From assembly GCF_001907695.1 (NCBI RefSeq), contig NZ_KV880644.1, positions 1 to 58,448 of the forward strand: a DNA stretch of 58,448 nucleotides. Reading direction: 5' to 3'. Of this stretch, positions 9,108 through 17,559 are shown piece after piece. The stretch is from Thalassospira sp. TSL5-1 (GTDB lineage: Bacteria > Pseudomonadota > Alphaproteobacteria > Rhodospirillales > Thalassospiraceae). Position numbers and translations under genes: made by a program. Within the stretch, counting starts at the first letter, position 1; every line of letters starts with the position of its first letter. The notes under the pieces are model-generated. The model saw only the letters and a program-made list of their open reading frames with translations, was not told where the DNA came from and made no database searches.

Positions 9108-10016
9108 GTGTCGGTCGCACAATATGCGGCAGATAACGCAAAGCGGGGGCCGGAAACGGCCCCCATCTCGCCTTATCTGCGCTGGTTGACAAATTGGGGG
9201 CCGGCACTGCCCCTGATCATCATTGGCATTGTCATGCTTGTCGTGCCCTGTGCCCTGATGATCCGTCAAAGCTTTGCCCTGCCCGATGGCAGCGGCTTTA
9301 CCCTGGCAAACTGGGTTTCGCTATTTGAAAGCCGATCGGCCAGAACAACCATTTTAAACAGCCTGTTATTATCATTCAGCGTCGCAACGATTGCCCTGCT
9401 GGTCGGCGGACCTTTAACCTGGATCATCTCGCGCATGACGCGCAACTGGCAGGCACTCAATCTTGGCCTTCTGACCGTTGCCAACAACTTTTCAGGCATT
9501 GGCCTGGCCTTTGGCTATGTCGCAGCCTTGGGAAGCTATGGCATGATCACATTGGCACTGAAAATGATCGGCATTGACATCATCCCGCCAGCCTCTTCGT
9601 CCTTCTGGGGCCTGACCATTGCCTATGAATATGGCATCGTGCCGATGTTTGTTTTGCTCACACTTCCATCAATGGCACTGATTCGCAATGAATGGTGGGA
9701 AGCCTGCCAGTGCTGCGGTGCCAATCGCTGGCAATTCTGGCGCTATGTCGGCATTCCGGTTCTTGGTCCCTTTTTGGGGGCAAGCTGGATTTTGTGTTTC
9801 ACCTGGTCTATGGGGCTTTACGGCCTGCCTGTCGCACTTTTGGGGTCCAGTCGCCCGGCTTTCAACCTGATCACCCTGAAAATGAGCCGTTCCATGACAG
9901 GTCTTCTGCTTGGCAATCAGCAAATGCCGGTCCTGGCTGTCCTTCTCATGATCATCGCCATCTGTGCACTGACCCTTTATAAAATTATGCTAAAAAGGGC
10001 GGGAAAATGGCTGTAA
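9108..10016 (+). CDS. ABC transporter permease 1 (aminophosphonate importer)
   Basis: A 302-residue inner-membrane permease of the binding-protein-dependent class with about six helices. The EAA-type loop is visible as EWWEACQCCGANRWQFWRYV. It starts with GTG at 9108, two bases after the binding-protein stop, with GGAG at 9097-9100 inside the end of the preceding gene. Its end overlaps the second permease start by ten bases, so the importer is translationally coupled. It should pair with the permease at 10007 and the ATPase at 10878. Confidence 0.87.
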   Translation: MSVAQYAADNAKRGPETAPISPYLRWLTNWGPALPLIIIGIVMLVVPCALMIRQSFALPDGSGFTLANWVSLFESRSARTTILNSLLLSFSVATIALLVGGPLTWIISRMTRNWQALNLGLLTVANNFSGIGLAFGYVAALGSYGMITLALKMIGIDIIPPASSSFWGLTIAYEYGIVPMFVLLTLPSMALIRNEWWEACQCCGANRWQFWRYVGIPVLGPFLGASWILCFTWSMGLYGLPVALLGSSRPAFNLITLKMSRSMTGLLLGNQQMPVLAVLLMIIAICALTLYKIMLKRAGKWL

Positions 10017-10873
10017 ACAGCATGGCTTCGGTTTCACCCAAACCGCACAACATTGGCATATCGCGCCTGTTTCCTGGCAGCATGCCGGTCTTTCTCATGC
10101 TGCTTATGGTCGCGGCCTATATCATTCTGCCAATGCTGGCGACATTTCTTTATTCCGTCTCCACCCGCTGGACAACCCATATCGTCCCGGATGGTTACAC
10201 GCTCTCGCACTGGTTTGATGGCTTTGCCGACAACCGTTTTCGCGGGGCGCTGCTGCGCTCTCTCTGTCTTGCGCTTGTTGTTGCACTCGGCGAAATCATC
10301 CTCGTTGTCCCTGCCGTTTACTGGCAAAAGGTGCATAATCCCGGCATCAAAAACATTTTGCAGTTGCTCGCGGCCATTCCGCTGGCGATTCCCATTCTGG
10401 TTATTGCCTTTGGCCTGTTGCAGCTTTCTGGTGATTACATGCCTGCGGCACAGGGCACTATCGGCCTTGTTCTGATTGCACAAATCGCCATTGCCTTTCC
10501 CTTCGTTTACTGGGCGATTGACAATGCCATGTCTTCCGCCCGTGTCGAACACCTTGCCGAGGCGGCACGCACCTGCGGCGCATCAGAATTAAAAACACTT
10601 TGGCATGTCATCCTGCCAAATATCGGGCCGGGCATTGCCACGGGCACCCTTATGGCTTTTGGCACTTCCTTTAACGAAGTTCCCCTGACCCAGTTTCTGA
10701 TCGGCAGTCGCTTTGAAACCGTTCAGCTTTATCTGCTCAACATGCTCAGAAGTTCGGACGCCGATTACAACATTCTGGCCGTCATGACGATCATCAATTT
10801 CGCGGTCACACTCGTGCTTTCGGTTTGTGTTGTCTGGCTCAATGCCGGTAACTTTGCCAAAAGAAAAGGATAA
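10007..10873 (+). CDS. ABC transporter permease 2 (aminophosphonate importer)
   Basis: A 288-residue inner-membrane permease with about six helices. The cytoplasmic EAA loop is HLAEAARTCGASELKTLWHV followed by ILPNIGPGI, which is the contact site for the ATPase. The start lies inside the 3' end of permease 1 (stop 10014-10016). The ATPase gene follows after four bases. Confidence 0.87.
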   Translation: MAVNSMASVSPKPHNIGISRLFPGSMPVFLMLLMVAAYIILPMLATFLYSVSTRWTTHIVPDGYTLSHWFDGFADNRFRGALLRSLCLALVVALGEIILVVPAVYWQKVHNPGIKNILQLLAAIPLAIPILVIAFGLLQLSGDYMPAAQGTIGLVLIAQIAIAFPFVYWAIDNAMSSARVEHLAEAARTCGASELKTLWHVILPNIGPGIATGTLMAFGTSFNEVPLTQFLIGSRFETVQLYLLNMLRSSDADYNILAVMTIINFAVTLVLSVCVVWLNAGNFAKRKG

Positions 10874-10877
10874 CAAA

Positions 10878-11918
10878 ATGACCACCCCGATCCGTATTCG
10901 TAACATCGGCAAAAGCTTCAATGGGAAACCGGCCCTAAAGGATATCAATCTGGATATTCCCGCTGGTGAAATGATCGCGCTGCTTGGCAGTTCGGGATGT
11001 GGTAAAACAACACTGTTGCGTACCATCGCCGGCCTCACACCACCCGATCACGGCAAAATCACCTTCGGCGAGACTGACGTTACCCGTCTTTCCGTGCAGC
11101 AGCGCCATATCGGGATGGTTTTTCAGGGCTATTCCCTTTTCCCCAACATGACGGTGCGCGACAATATCGCCTTTCCCCTCAAGGCCGCCAAAATACCGGA
11201 AAAAGAACGAAAAACCCGGGTAGATGAACTGTTACACCTGACCAAACTGACCGAACGGGCCGATCATCACCCCTCGCAGCTTTCCGGTGGCCAACAACAG
11301 CGCACCGCCCTGGCCCGTGCCCTGGCACCTAATCCCAGTGTGCTGCTGCTTGACGAACCCCTCTCGGCGCTGGATGCCATTGTGCGCGATCATTTGCGTG
11401 ATGAAATCCGCCGTATTCAGCAGCAAATCAAAACCACGGCTATTCTTGTCACCCATGATCAATCCGAAGCCCTTGCGGTCGCTGATAGGGTCGTCATCAT
11501 GCAGGCCGGGCAGATCGAACAGGTTGCCACCCCCGAAGAGCTTTATCACAAGCCATCGTCGGAATTTGCCGCACGCTTTATCGGCACCCGCAATGTCATT
11601 ACCCTGATGCCATCAGACGGGCATGTCCGGCTTGATCCGTTTTTTTCGCGCGCTGTCGCCAAAAGCCAAAATCCGGTCTCCCTTTATGTCCGTGCCGAGG
11701 ATATAAAGCTGTGTTCCCCCAATGAGGGCCTGCAGGCCAAGGTTGAGGCCCGCCTATTTCAGGGCCAGACAACACGGCTTTATGTCTGTGCCGATGGCCC
11801 CCACGGCCCCCTGGATTTGCGCATTGATGCGCCCAGCCGCGACATCAGCCATCTTAATGCCGGGGATGCGATTCATGTCAATTTCGAGCCCGAGGACGTC
11901 AATGTCTTTGCCAGCTAA
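10878..11918 (+). CDS. ABC transporter ATP-binding protein (aminophosphonate importer)
   Basis: A 346-residue ATPase of the spermidine/iron/2-aminoethylphosphonate importer class. Walker A is GSSGCGKTT, the signature is LSGGQQQR, Walker B is VLLLDEP and the H-loop is ILVTHDQSEA. A C-terminal TOBE-like domain runs from about residue 235. The ATG at 10878 fits homologous N termini (IRIRNIGKSFNGKPALKDIN). The next gene starts 17 bases before this one ends. Confidence 0.9.
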   Translation: MTTPIRIRNIGKSFNGKPALKDINLDIPAGEMIALLGSSGCGKTTLLRTIAGLTPPDHGKITFGETDVTRLSVQQRHIGMVFQGYSLFPNMTVRDNIAFPLKAAKIPEKERKTRVDELLHLTKLTERADHHPSQLSGGQQQRTALARALAPNPSVLLLDEPLSALDAIVRDHLRDEIRRIQQQIKTTAILVTHDQSEALAVADRVVIMQAGQIEQVATPEELYHKPSSEFAARFIGTRNVITLMPSDGHVRLDPFFSRAVAKSQNPVSLYVRAEDIKLCSPNEGLQAKVEARLFQGQTTRLYVCADGPHGPLDLRIDAPSRDISHLNAGDAIHVNFEPEDVNVFAS

Positions 11919-13485
11919 AACAGTTCCGTCGCCGCGCGCCCTCGCAAACAGTCCACGCCCCAATGTTCTGTTCATCACCGTGGATCAATGGCGCGGCGAC
12001 ATGGGACCGGGGCAAAAGGCAGCAGTGCCAACACCGCATCTTGACGCCTTGTGCAATAACGCCACCTGCTTTACCCGGCATTACACCCAGGCTTATCCGT
12101 GCGGCCCGGCGCGGGCCGGGCTGCTGACCGGGCTTTACCCCCATAAACACCGCGTCATCCAAAACGGATCGCCGCTTGATGCCCAATATCGCACCCTGGC
12201 ACAGGCCGCGCGCCATTCTGGCTACCGCCCCGTTTTATTTGGCTATACCGACACCCAGGCGGATCCCCGCACCTTAGAACCAACCGACCCAGCCTGGGCG
12301 GATGAAGAAGGCATTGCCCCGGGATTTGACGTACAATGCCTGTTAACCGCCCGCGCACAACCCTGGATCGCCGATTTGATCAAAAAGGGTTATCCCATTG
12401 CCAATCCCAAGGCAGGGCGGGATGGCATTTATCAAATGGCACCCTTTGGCACGTCAACCTGCATAAAAGCCGAAGATTCGGAAACCGCGTTTCTCACGGC
12501 TCAGGTGCTGGACCATCTCTCGGCCAACACACAGCAGCCATTTTTTATTCACTTATCCTATATTGCACCCCATCCGCCTTTTGCCGCCGCCAAGGAATGG
12601 CTTGCCAAAGTTTCCGTGCCGGATGCGAATAAACGTGAAAATCGCCCATCACATAGCGAAGCAATACGCCACCCCCTGATCGCATTTCACCATCGCACAC
12701 AAAACCTGTCCTCTTTTGCGCCCAACATATCCGGCCCGGTTCATACGGCCAGTGAACAAACCCAAACCGCAATCCGCCATGCCTACGGCGCCCTGATGGC
12801 CGAGGTGGACCATCATATCGGCCAACTTGTTGCCCGGCTCAAAACACTCGATCTTTGGGAAAATACCATTATCGTCATTTCAGGCGATCACGGCGAACAG
12901 ATGTTTGATCATGACTTGCTTGGCAAGGTGGGCTGGCACGATGCGGCCGCCCATGTGCCGCTGATCATGCGCGTTCCTGGCACAAAACCCGGACAGTCAA
13001 TTGACCATTTCACCCAGTCGATTGATTTGTTTCCCACCCTTGTACAGTTGCTCAGGCTAGAACCCGATGTCAATCTTGACGGTAAAAGCCTGGTGCCGTT
13101 TCTCAACGGTTTACCCCCATCTGACTGGCGCGATTGCGTATTCTGGAGCCACGATTTCCGCAACCTTGCCAATTTGAAGGCCGAACAGCATTTCGGTTTG
13201 CCAAGCCGGTTGTGCAATTTCCATGTCGTGCGCACCAAAACCTTCAAATATGTTCATTTTCCAACCCTGCCGCCGGTGGTCCATGACCTGTCAAATGACC
13301 CTGGCGAACATCTCAATATCGCTGAAAGCGACAAAGGGCTGGCTCTGCGATATGAAGGGCTGGAGCGCCTTTTCAACATGCGCATCAGCTACGAAAATGA
13401 AATGCTGTCGTGCCTTCAGGCCCAAAACGACCATCTTCACGGCAATCGCCAATGCTGGGAATTTCATACATTTCCGCAAGACTGA
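11902..13485 (+). CDS. Sulfatase-fold hydrolase, phosphonate monoester hydrolase-like
   Basis: A 527-residue member of the alkaline phosphatase/sulfatase superfamily. Metal-site residues are in FITVDQWRGD (residues 24-33), a variant typical of phosphonate monoester hydrolases, and in SGDHGEQMFDHDLLGKVGWH. The nucleophile motif is CGPAR at Cys67, which fits C-x-P-x-R and could be converted to formylglycine. There is no signal peptide, so it is cytoplasmic. It overlaps the importer ATPase by 17 bases and is clearly part of the same operon. The likely role is to release a free aminophosphonate from an imported ester (for example a glycerol or choline-like ester). A sulfatase or phosphodiesterase activity remains possible. 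Confidence 0.78.
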   Translation: MSLPAKTVPSPRALANSPRPNVLFITVDQWRGDMGPGQKAAVPTPHLDALCNNATCFTRHYTQAYPCGPARAGLLTGLYPHKHRVIQNGSPLDAQYRTLAQAARHSGYRPVLFGYTDTQADPRTLEPTDPAWADEEGIAPGFDVQCLLTARAQPWIADLIKKGYPIANPKAGRDGIYQMAPFGTSTCIKAEDSETAFLTAQVLDHLSANTQQPFFIHLSYIAPHPPFAAAKEWLAKVSVPDANKRENRPSHSEAIRHPLIAFHHRTQNLSSFAPNISGPVHTASEQTQTAIRHAYGALMAEVDHHIGQLVARLKTLDLWENTIIVISGDHGEQMFDHDLLGKVGWHDAAAHVPLIMRVPGTKPGQSIDHFTQSIDLFPTLVQLLRLEPDVNLDGKSLVPFLNGLPPSDWRDCVFWSHDFRNLANLKAEQHFGLPSRLCNFHVVRTKTFKYVHFPTLPPVVHDLSNDPGEHLNIAESDKGLALRYEGLERLFNMRISYENEMLSCLQAQNDHLHGNRQCWEFHTFPQD

Positions 13486-13492
13486 CCGCAAC

Positions 13493-13506
13493 ATGCTGCG
13501 CAGCAT
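13493..13506. other. Perfect 14-bp palindrome after the hydrolase gene
   Basis: ATGCTGCGCAGCAT begins seven bases after the hydrolase stop codon. It could be a weak 3' hairpin or a protein site at the end of the phosphonate operon. No T-run follows. Confidence 0.3.
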
Positions 13507-13528
13507 TTGACCCACACGCCGCGACAAT

Positions 13529-13583
13529 GGACAAAATGTCCCTTTTGCCAATGATATTTCAAAAATAGTTGGACATTTTGTCC
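13529..13583. promoter_or_regulatory. Twin activator sites upstream of the sigma-54 promoter
   Basis: GGACAAAATGTCC (13529-13541) and GGACATTTTGTCC (13571-13583) are exact reverse complements of each other. Each is itself a GGACA-N3-TGTCC palindrome. The two copies are 42 bp apart (four helical turns) and lie about 80-130 bp upstream of the sigma-54 promoter, the usual place for enhancer binding. The obvious candidate binder in the window is the NtrC-type regulator at 1248. Confidence 0.75.
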
Positions 13584-13660
13584 CGCTCGCAATCGGGCAA
13601 TAGGGCAAAACAATCAGAATATTTCCAACAACACCGTCAAATCCCTGCCATAGCGACAAA

Positions 13661-13676
13661 TGGCACGGGAATTGCG
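13661..13676 (+). promoter_or_regulatory. Sigma-54 promoter of the oxalate/formate transporter
   Basis: TGGCACGGGAATTGCG matches the -24/-12 consensus TGGCACG-N4-TTGC without a mismatch. The GG (13662-13663) and GC (13674-13675) are 12 bp apart as required. Transcription should begin near 13687, upstream of the transporter start at 13753. Confidence 0.88.
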
Positions 13677-13752
13677 GAGGTATAGCGCCGGATAATGACG
13701 GACGCGGCCCATGAAGGCCGGAAAAAAGCAGAATACCGGGAGGAAAAACGGA

Positions 13753-15483
13753 ATGTTTGATAGCCTTAAGAAGGAACATATCGTCGCGCATGACGATTTT
13801 AACCGCTGGAAGGTTCCGCCAGCATCCATCGCCATTCATTTGTGCATTGGCTCCGTTTACGCATGGAGCATTTTCAACCCGCCGCTGATCAAGGAATTTG
13901 GCGTGGTTGCGGCCTCGTCGGGGGACTGGGGCCTGAAATCCGTTGTCTGGATTTTCTCGGTTGCCATCGTGTTTCTGGGTCTGGCGGCGGCCTTTGGCGG
14001 CAAATGGCTTGAAGAAGTCGGCCCGCGCATGGTGGGCGTTGTTGCCGCGTTCTGCTGGGGCGGGGGCTTCATCATTGGCGGCATCGGCATTATGACGCAC
14101 CAGCTTTGGCTGGTTTATCTGGGTTATGGCGCGATTGGCGGCTGCGGGCTGGGCCTGGGCTATGTTTCGCCGGTTTCCACCCTGATCCGCTGGTTCCCTG
14201 ACCGGCGCGGCATGGCAACCGGCATGGCGATTATGGGCTTTGGCGGCGGCGCGATGATCGCAACGCCCATCAAGGAATCGCTGCTGGGCTTTTTCTACAA
14301 GGCCCCGCAATTTTTGGGTGCGGAAGGCACCGTCAACCTTGTCACCGAAGGCGGCAAACGCATGGCCGAAGTTGGCGGGCAGATGGTGGAAGTTGTCATC
14401 GCCGGTGCCGCACAGGTTGCCGCCGCCCCCGTGCCATTGCAGGAAGGTATTTATGTCGTGGGGACCGGCAATACCGGTGCGGCGGCCACCTTCTTTACAC
14501 TGGGTGTTGCCTATTTCATCGTCATGATGATTGCGTCTTTTTCCTATCGTGTGCCGCGTGAAGGCTGGCTTCCGGCAGGCTGGACGCCCCCCAGTGCGGA
14601 TACTGCCTCAAAACGCATGATCACGCATAAAAACGTCCATATCGATCAGGCGCTGAAAACGCCGCAATTTTATATGTTGTGGATTGTGCTGTGCTTTAAC
14701 GTCACCGCTGGTATCGGGGTAATTGGCGTTGCCAAAACCATGATGTCGGAAATTTTCGGCAGCACCTTGCCGATGGTGGTCAATTCCAGTTTTGCCGCCA
14801 CCTATGTGTTCATGATTTCGGTCTTTAACATGTGCGGGCGGTTCTTCTGGGCCTCGATTTCCGATTATATCGGGCGCAAAAACACCTATTACTGCTTCTT
14901 TATCCTTGGCATTGTCCTGTATTTGTCGATCCCCTATGCGGCAAGCCAGGTGAGCGTTAATCCGGTCGTGACATGGCTGATCATGTTCTATGCCGCGACG
15001 ATGGTGATTTTCACCATGTATGGCGGCGGCTTTGCCACCATTCCCGCCTATCTCGCCGATGTGTTTGGCACCAAATATGTCGGTGGCATTCATGGCCGTT
15101 TGCTCACGGCATGGAGCACGGCTGGCGTGCTGGGGCCGCTTGCGATTACCCAATTGCGCCAGACTTCGGTAACAAATTCGATCAAGGATCTGGCAAGCCA
15201 TGTTGACCCGGCGGCCTTCCAGGCCAAATTTGGTGCCGGTATGGACCAGCTTGACCAACTGGTGGCAGCCAAAACCGTGACCATCGGGCACCTGATGGAA
15301 ATTGCCCCGGCGGGAACGGTTGATCCGACACCCAGCCTGTATAACACCACCATGTATGCGATGGCGGGTTTGCTGGTGATTGGCCTGATCGCCAATGCCC
15401 TGGTCAAACCGATCCATGACAGGCATTACATGGAAACCGAAGCAGACGAAGCCGATGCCGCCCCGGCAGCATCAAAAGCCTGA
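13753..15483 (+). CDS. OFA-family oxalate/formate MFS transporter
   Basis: A 576-residue major facilitator with 12 expected helices, of the oxalate/formate antiporter family. The first helix contains the typical SVYAWSIFNPPL, and the loop after helix 2 resembles the MFS signature. An extra Ala/Val-rich insertion of about 60 residues lies between helices 6 and 7, and the C terminus is hydrophilic. GGGAGG at 13738-13743 fixes the start at 13753 rather than the upstream ATG at 13711. It lies 2.9 kb ahead of the formate dehydrogenase operon, so formate or oxalate exchange is the natural reading. Sigma-54 control is indicated by the promoter just upstream. Confidence 0.88.
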   Translation: MFDSLKKEHIVAHDDFNRWKVPPASIAIHLCIGSVYAWSIFNPPLIKEFGVVAASSGDWGLKSVVWIFSVAIVFLGLAAAFGGKWLEEVGPRMVGVVAAFCWGGGFIIGGIGIMTHQLWLVYLGYGAIGGCGLGLGYVSPVSTLIRWFPDRRGMATGMAIMGFGGGAMIATPIKESLLGFFYKAPQFLGAEGTVNLVTEGGKRMAEVGGQMVEVVIAGAAQVAAAPVPLQEGIYVVGTGNTGAAATFFTLGVAYFIVMMIASFSYRVPREGWLPAGWTPPSADTASKRMITHKNVHIDQALKTPQFYMLWIVLCFNVTAGIGVIGVAKTMMSEIFGSTLPMVVNSSFAATYVFMISVFNMCGRFFWASISDYIGRKNTYYCFFILGIVLYLSIPYAASQVSVNPVVTWLIMFYAATMVIFTMYGGGFATIPAYLADVFGTKYVGGIHGRLLTAWSTAGVLGPLAITQLRQTSVTNSIKDLASHVDPAAFQAKFGAGMDQLDQLVAAKTVTIGHLMEIAPAGTVDPTPSLYNTTMYAMAGLLVIGLIANALVKPIHDRHYMETEADEADAAPAASKA

Positions 15484-15491
15484 TTATCAAC

Positions 15492-15527
15492 GAAACGCGG
15501 TGATCCAGAGCGGGATCATCGCGTTTC
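15492..15527 (+). terminator. Stem-loop terminator after the OFA transporter
   Basis: GAAACGCGGTGATCC (15492-15506) pairs with GGATCATCGCGTTTC (15513-15527) over a six-base loop, giving a 15-bp stem with one G-U wobble. The T-run is weak (GGGTTTTACG starts some ten bases later). Confidence 0.6.
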
Positions 15528-15665
15528 ATCTGCCGGGTTTTACGAAAATACCCCTATGACGGATAAGGTTTTGTTGCAGTTTTGCGTCCCAAATCGGTTA
15601 ACCTGCCTGCAACAAAACCACCTTAAACGCACCGGTATGGTTACCATGACCGGGACGGGGCAAGA

Positions 15666-16553
15666 ATGATCGACAAACTGGAAATGTTTATGGTGCTCGC
15701 CCGCGAGCAACATTTCGGCCATGCCGCCGAAGCCTGTGGCGTCACACAACCCACCCTTTCAAGCGCCATTCGCCAATTGGAAGAACAGTTGGGCGTGATG
15801 CTGGTACGGCGCGGATCGCGGTTTCAGGGGCTGACCCTGGAAGGCGAACGGGTGCTGGACTGGGCACGCCATATTGTGGGCAGTGCGCGGTCCATGCGCG
15901 ATGAAATGCGCGCCATGCGCCTGGGCCTGACCGGCAAGGTCAAAATTGCCGTCATCCCCACCGCCCTTGCGATGGTGCAGGAACTGACCACCCCCTTTCG
16001 GGAAAAACATCCCGATATTACCTTTTCCATCCTGTCGCGCACATCGGGCGAAATTCGCACATTGCTGGAGAATCTGGAGGTCGATGCCGGCATCACCTAT
16101 CTGGACAATGAGCCGGTAGGGAGGGTGACAAAAGTACCCCTTTATGACGAACGGTATTTGCTGGTTACGTCCATCCATGCCGATTACGGCCATAAGGACA
16201 GCATCACATGGCATGAGGCCAGCAAACTGCCGCTGTGCCTGTTAACGCCGGACATGCAAAACCGCCGTATTATTGATGGTCACCTGGCCGAGGCTGGGGC
16301 GGAAGCCAAACCAACCCTGGTTTCCGATTCCATGATCGCGCTGTTTTCCCATGTGCAAACCGGCAACTGGGCCAGCATCATGCCGGAAAAAATGATCGAG
16401 GCCTTTGGCCTGCCCGACCGCATTCGCGCCATCCCCATCACCGAGCCCGATGCCACCCATCAGATTGGTTTGATTGCGGTTAACCGCGAACCGGCAACGC
16501 CTGTGGTTTCCGCCTTGTTAAAAGAAGCCGCCAGAATATCCTCGCTGGTTTAA
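15666..16553 (+). CDS. LysR-type regulator near the formate dehydrogenase genes
   Basis: A 295-residue LysR-type regulator: helix-turn-helix at the N terminus (EQHFGHAAEACGVTQPTLSS), then a substrate-binding-like effector domain. It matches the kind of LysR protein commonly found upstream of fdsGBA operons, where it controls formate dehydrogenase. Here the operon starts 1.8 kb downstream, with a second LysR and a glutathione transferase in between. It could instead act on the OFA transporter. Assignment to the family is firm; the target is inferred. Confidence 0.85.
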   Translation: MIDKLEMFMVLAREQHFGHAAEACGVTQPTLSSAIRQLEEQLGVMLVRRGSRFQGLTLEGERVLDWARHIVGSARSMRDEMRAMRLGLTGKVKIAVIPTALAMVQELTTPFREKHPDITFSILSRTSGEIRTLLENLEVDAGITYLDNEPVGRVTKVPLYDERYLLVTSIHADYGHKDSITWHEASKLPLCLLTPDMQNRRIIDGHLAEAGAEAKPTLVSDSMIALFSHVQTGNWASIMPEKMIEAFGLPDRIRAIPITEPDATHQIGLIAVNREPATPVVSALLKEAARISSLV

Positions 16554-16576
16554 GGCGTTTTACCCTGAACAGCCTT

Positions 16577-17458
16577 TCAGGCGATACGGCGTTCCGCCAT
16601 GTGCCAGAACAAGCGCGCAGCATGCGACATTTCATCGGGCAATGGCGCCCGCAACCCAAATTGGCGATAAAGCCCCGGATTGAGCCGCGCCGTTGCCAGA
16701 CTTTTCTGCCCTGTCATCCTGTCTTGCCTCTGCAAGGCCGTTTCCGGAACGAGAGAAATCCCCTCGCCCGCCCCCACCAGGGCAATCGCACTGTTCCAGT
16801 CCCGGACACGAATGCGAATGTCCGACAATATCAGCCTGGCATCTGCCAGCAGGCTTTGCGCATGAATGTGGCATCCGCCTGTTGCCAGAACGAACGGCTG
16901 CCCGGCCAGATCAGCAAGGGAGACAGACTGCCGCCGGGCCAAATGGTGAGATCGCGGGAAAATGGCCAACCATTCATCCTGCCCCAGCAAGAGCGCATTA
17001 TCCTGTGGTGCCGGGTTCAAAACCACACCCAAATCCACATGCCCCGCCGCCAGCAGATTTTCAATTTCAACGTCATCGCTTTCCAGCAAGGTAAGATGAA
17101 TATCGGGATGCAGCACCCGAAACCGCGCAATCAGACGTGGCAATATGGTGGCATAAACACTGGCGAAAGCCGCAAGTCGAAGGGACATAAGCGGTTGCCC
17201 GGCCTCAATCGCGGCTTCTGTTTGAATGGCGTTCAAGTGGGTCATGGCACGTCGCGCGTGATCAAGCACCTTTTCGCCAAAGGCTGTCAAAAAAACACCA
17301 CCTGACTGCCGAACCAGCAATTTTACCGCCAGATTTTCCTCCAGCCCGGCCATGGACTGGCTCATGGCCGACTGGGTAATGCCAATGCGCTGTGCGGCAG
17401 CCGTGAAGCTGCCCGTTTCCGCAATTGCAATCAGGCTTCTGATTTGTGTGATGTTCAT
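16577..17458 (-). CDS. LysR-type regulator divergent from the glutathione transferase
   Basis: A 293-residue LysR-type regulator on the minus strand. The N-terminal helix-turn-helix reads GSFTAAAQRIGITQSAMSQS, followed by the effector domain (LRLAAFASVYATILPRLIA). It is divergent from the glutathione transferase gene across 101 bp, the classic LysR arrangement, so it probably controls that gene and itself. Its end faces the preceding LysR gene with 23 bp between stops. The effector is unknown. Confidence 0.87.
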   Translation of the reverse strand: MNITQIRSLIAIAETGSFTAAAQRIGITQSAMSQSMAGLEENLAVKLLVRQSGGVFLTAFGEKVLDHARRAMTHLNAIQTEAAIEAGQPLMSLRLAAFASVYATILPRLIARFRVLHPDIHLTLLESDDVEIENLLAAGHVDLGVVLNPAPQDNALLLGQDEWLAIFPRSHHLARRQSVSLADLAGQPFVLATGGCHIHAQSLLADARLILSDIRIRVRDWNSAIALVGAGEGISLVPETALQRQDRMTGQKSLATARLNPGLYRQFGLRAPLPDEMSHAARLFWHMAERRIA

Positions 17459-17559
17459 ATTAACAAAACTAATGAAATAAAAATTTTAAAGTAATTTGTC
17501 TTATATTACCGCCATCGTCAATATCGGAGGACGTATCCAAACACGACAAAGGTTCTGCC
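17459..17559. promoter_or_regulatory. Divergent LysR/glutathione transferase control region
   Basis: A 101-bp gap whose LysR-proximal half is very AT-rich (17461-17508). It contains several T-N11-A patterns expected of LysR operators but no single long palindrome. CGGAGG at 17525-17530 is too far from the transferase start to be its ribosome site. Confidence 0.45.
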
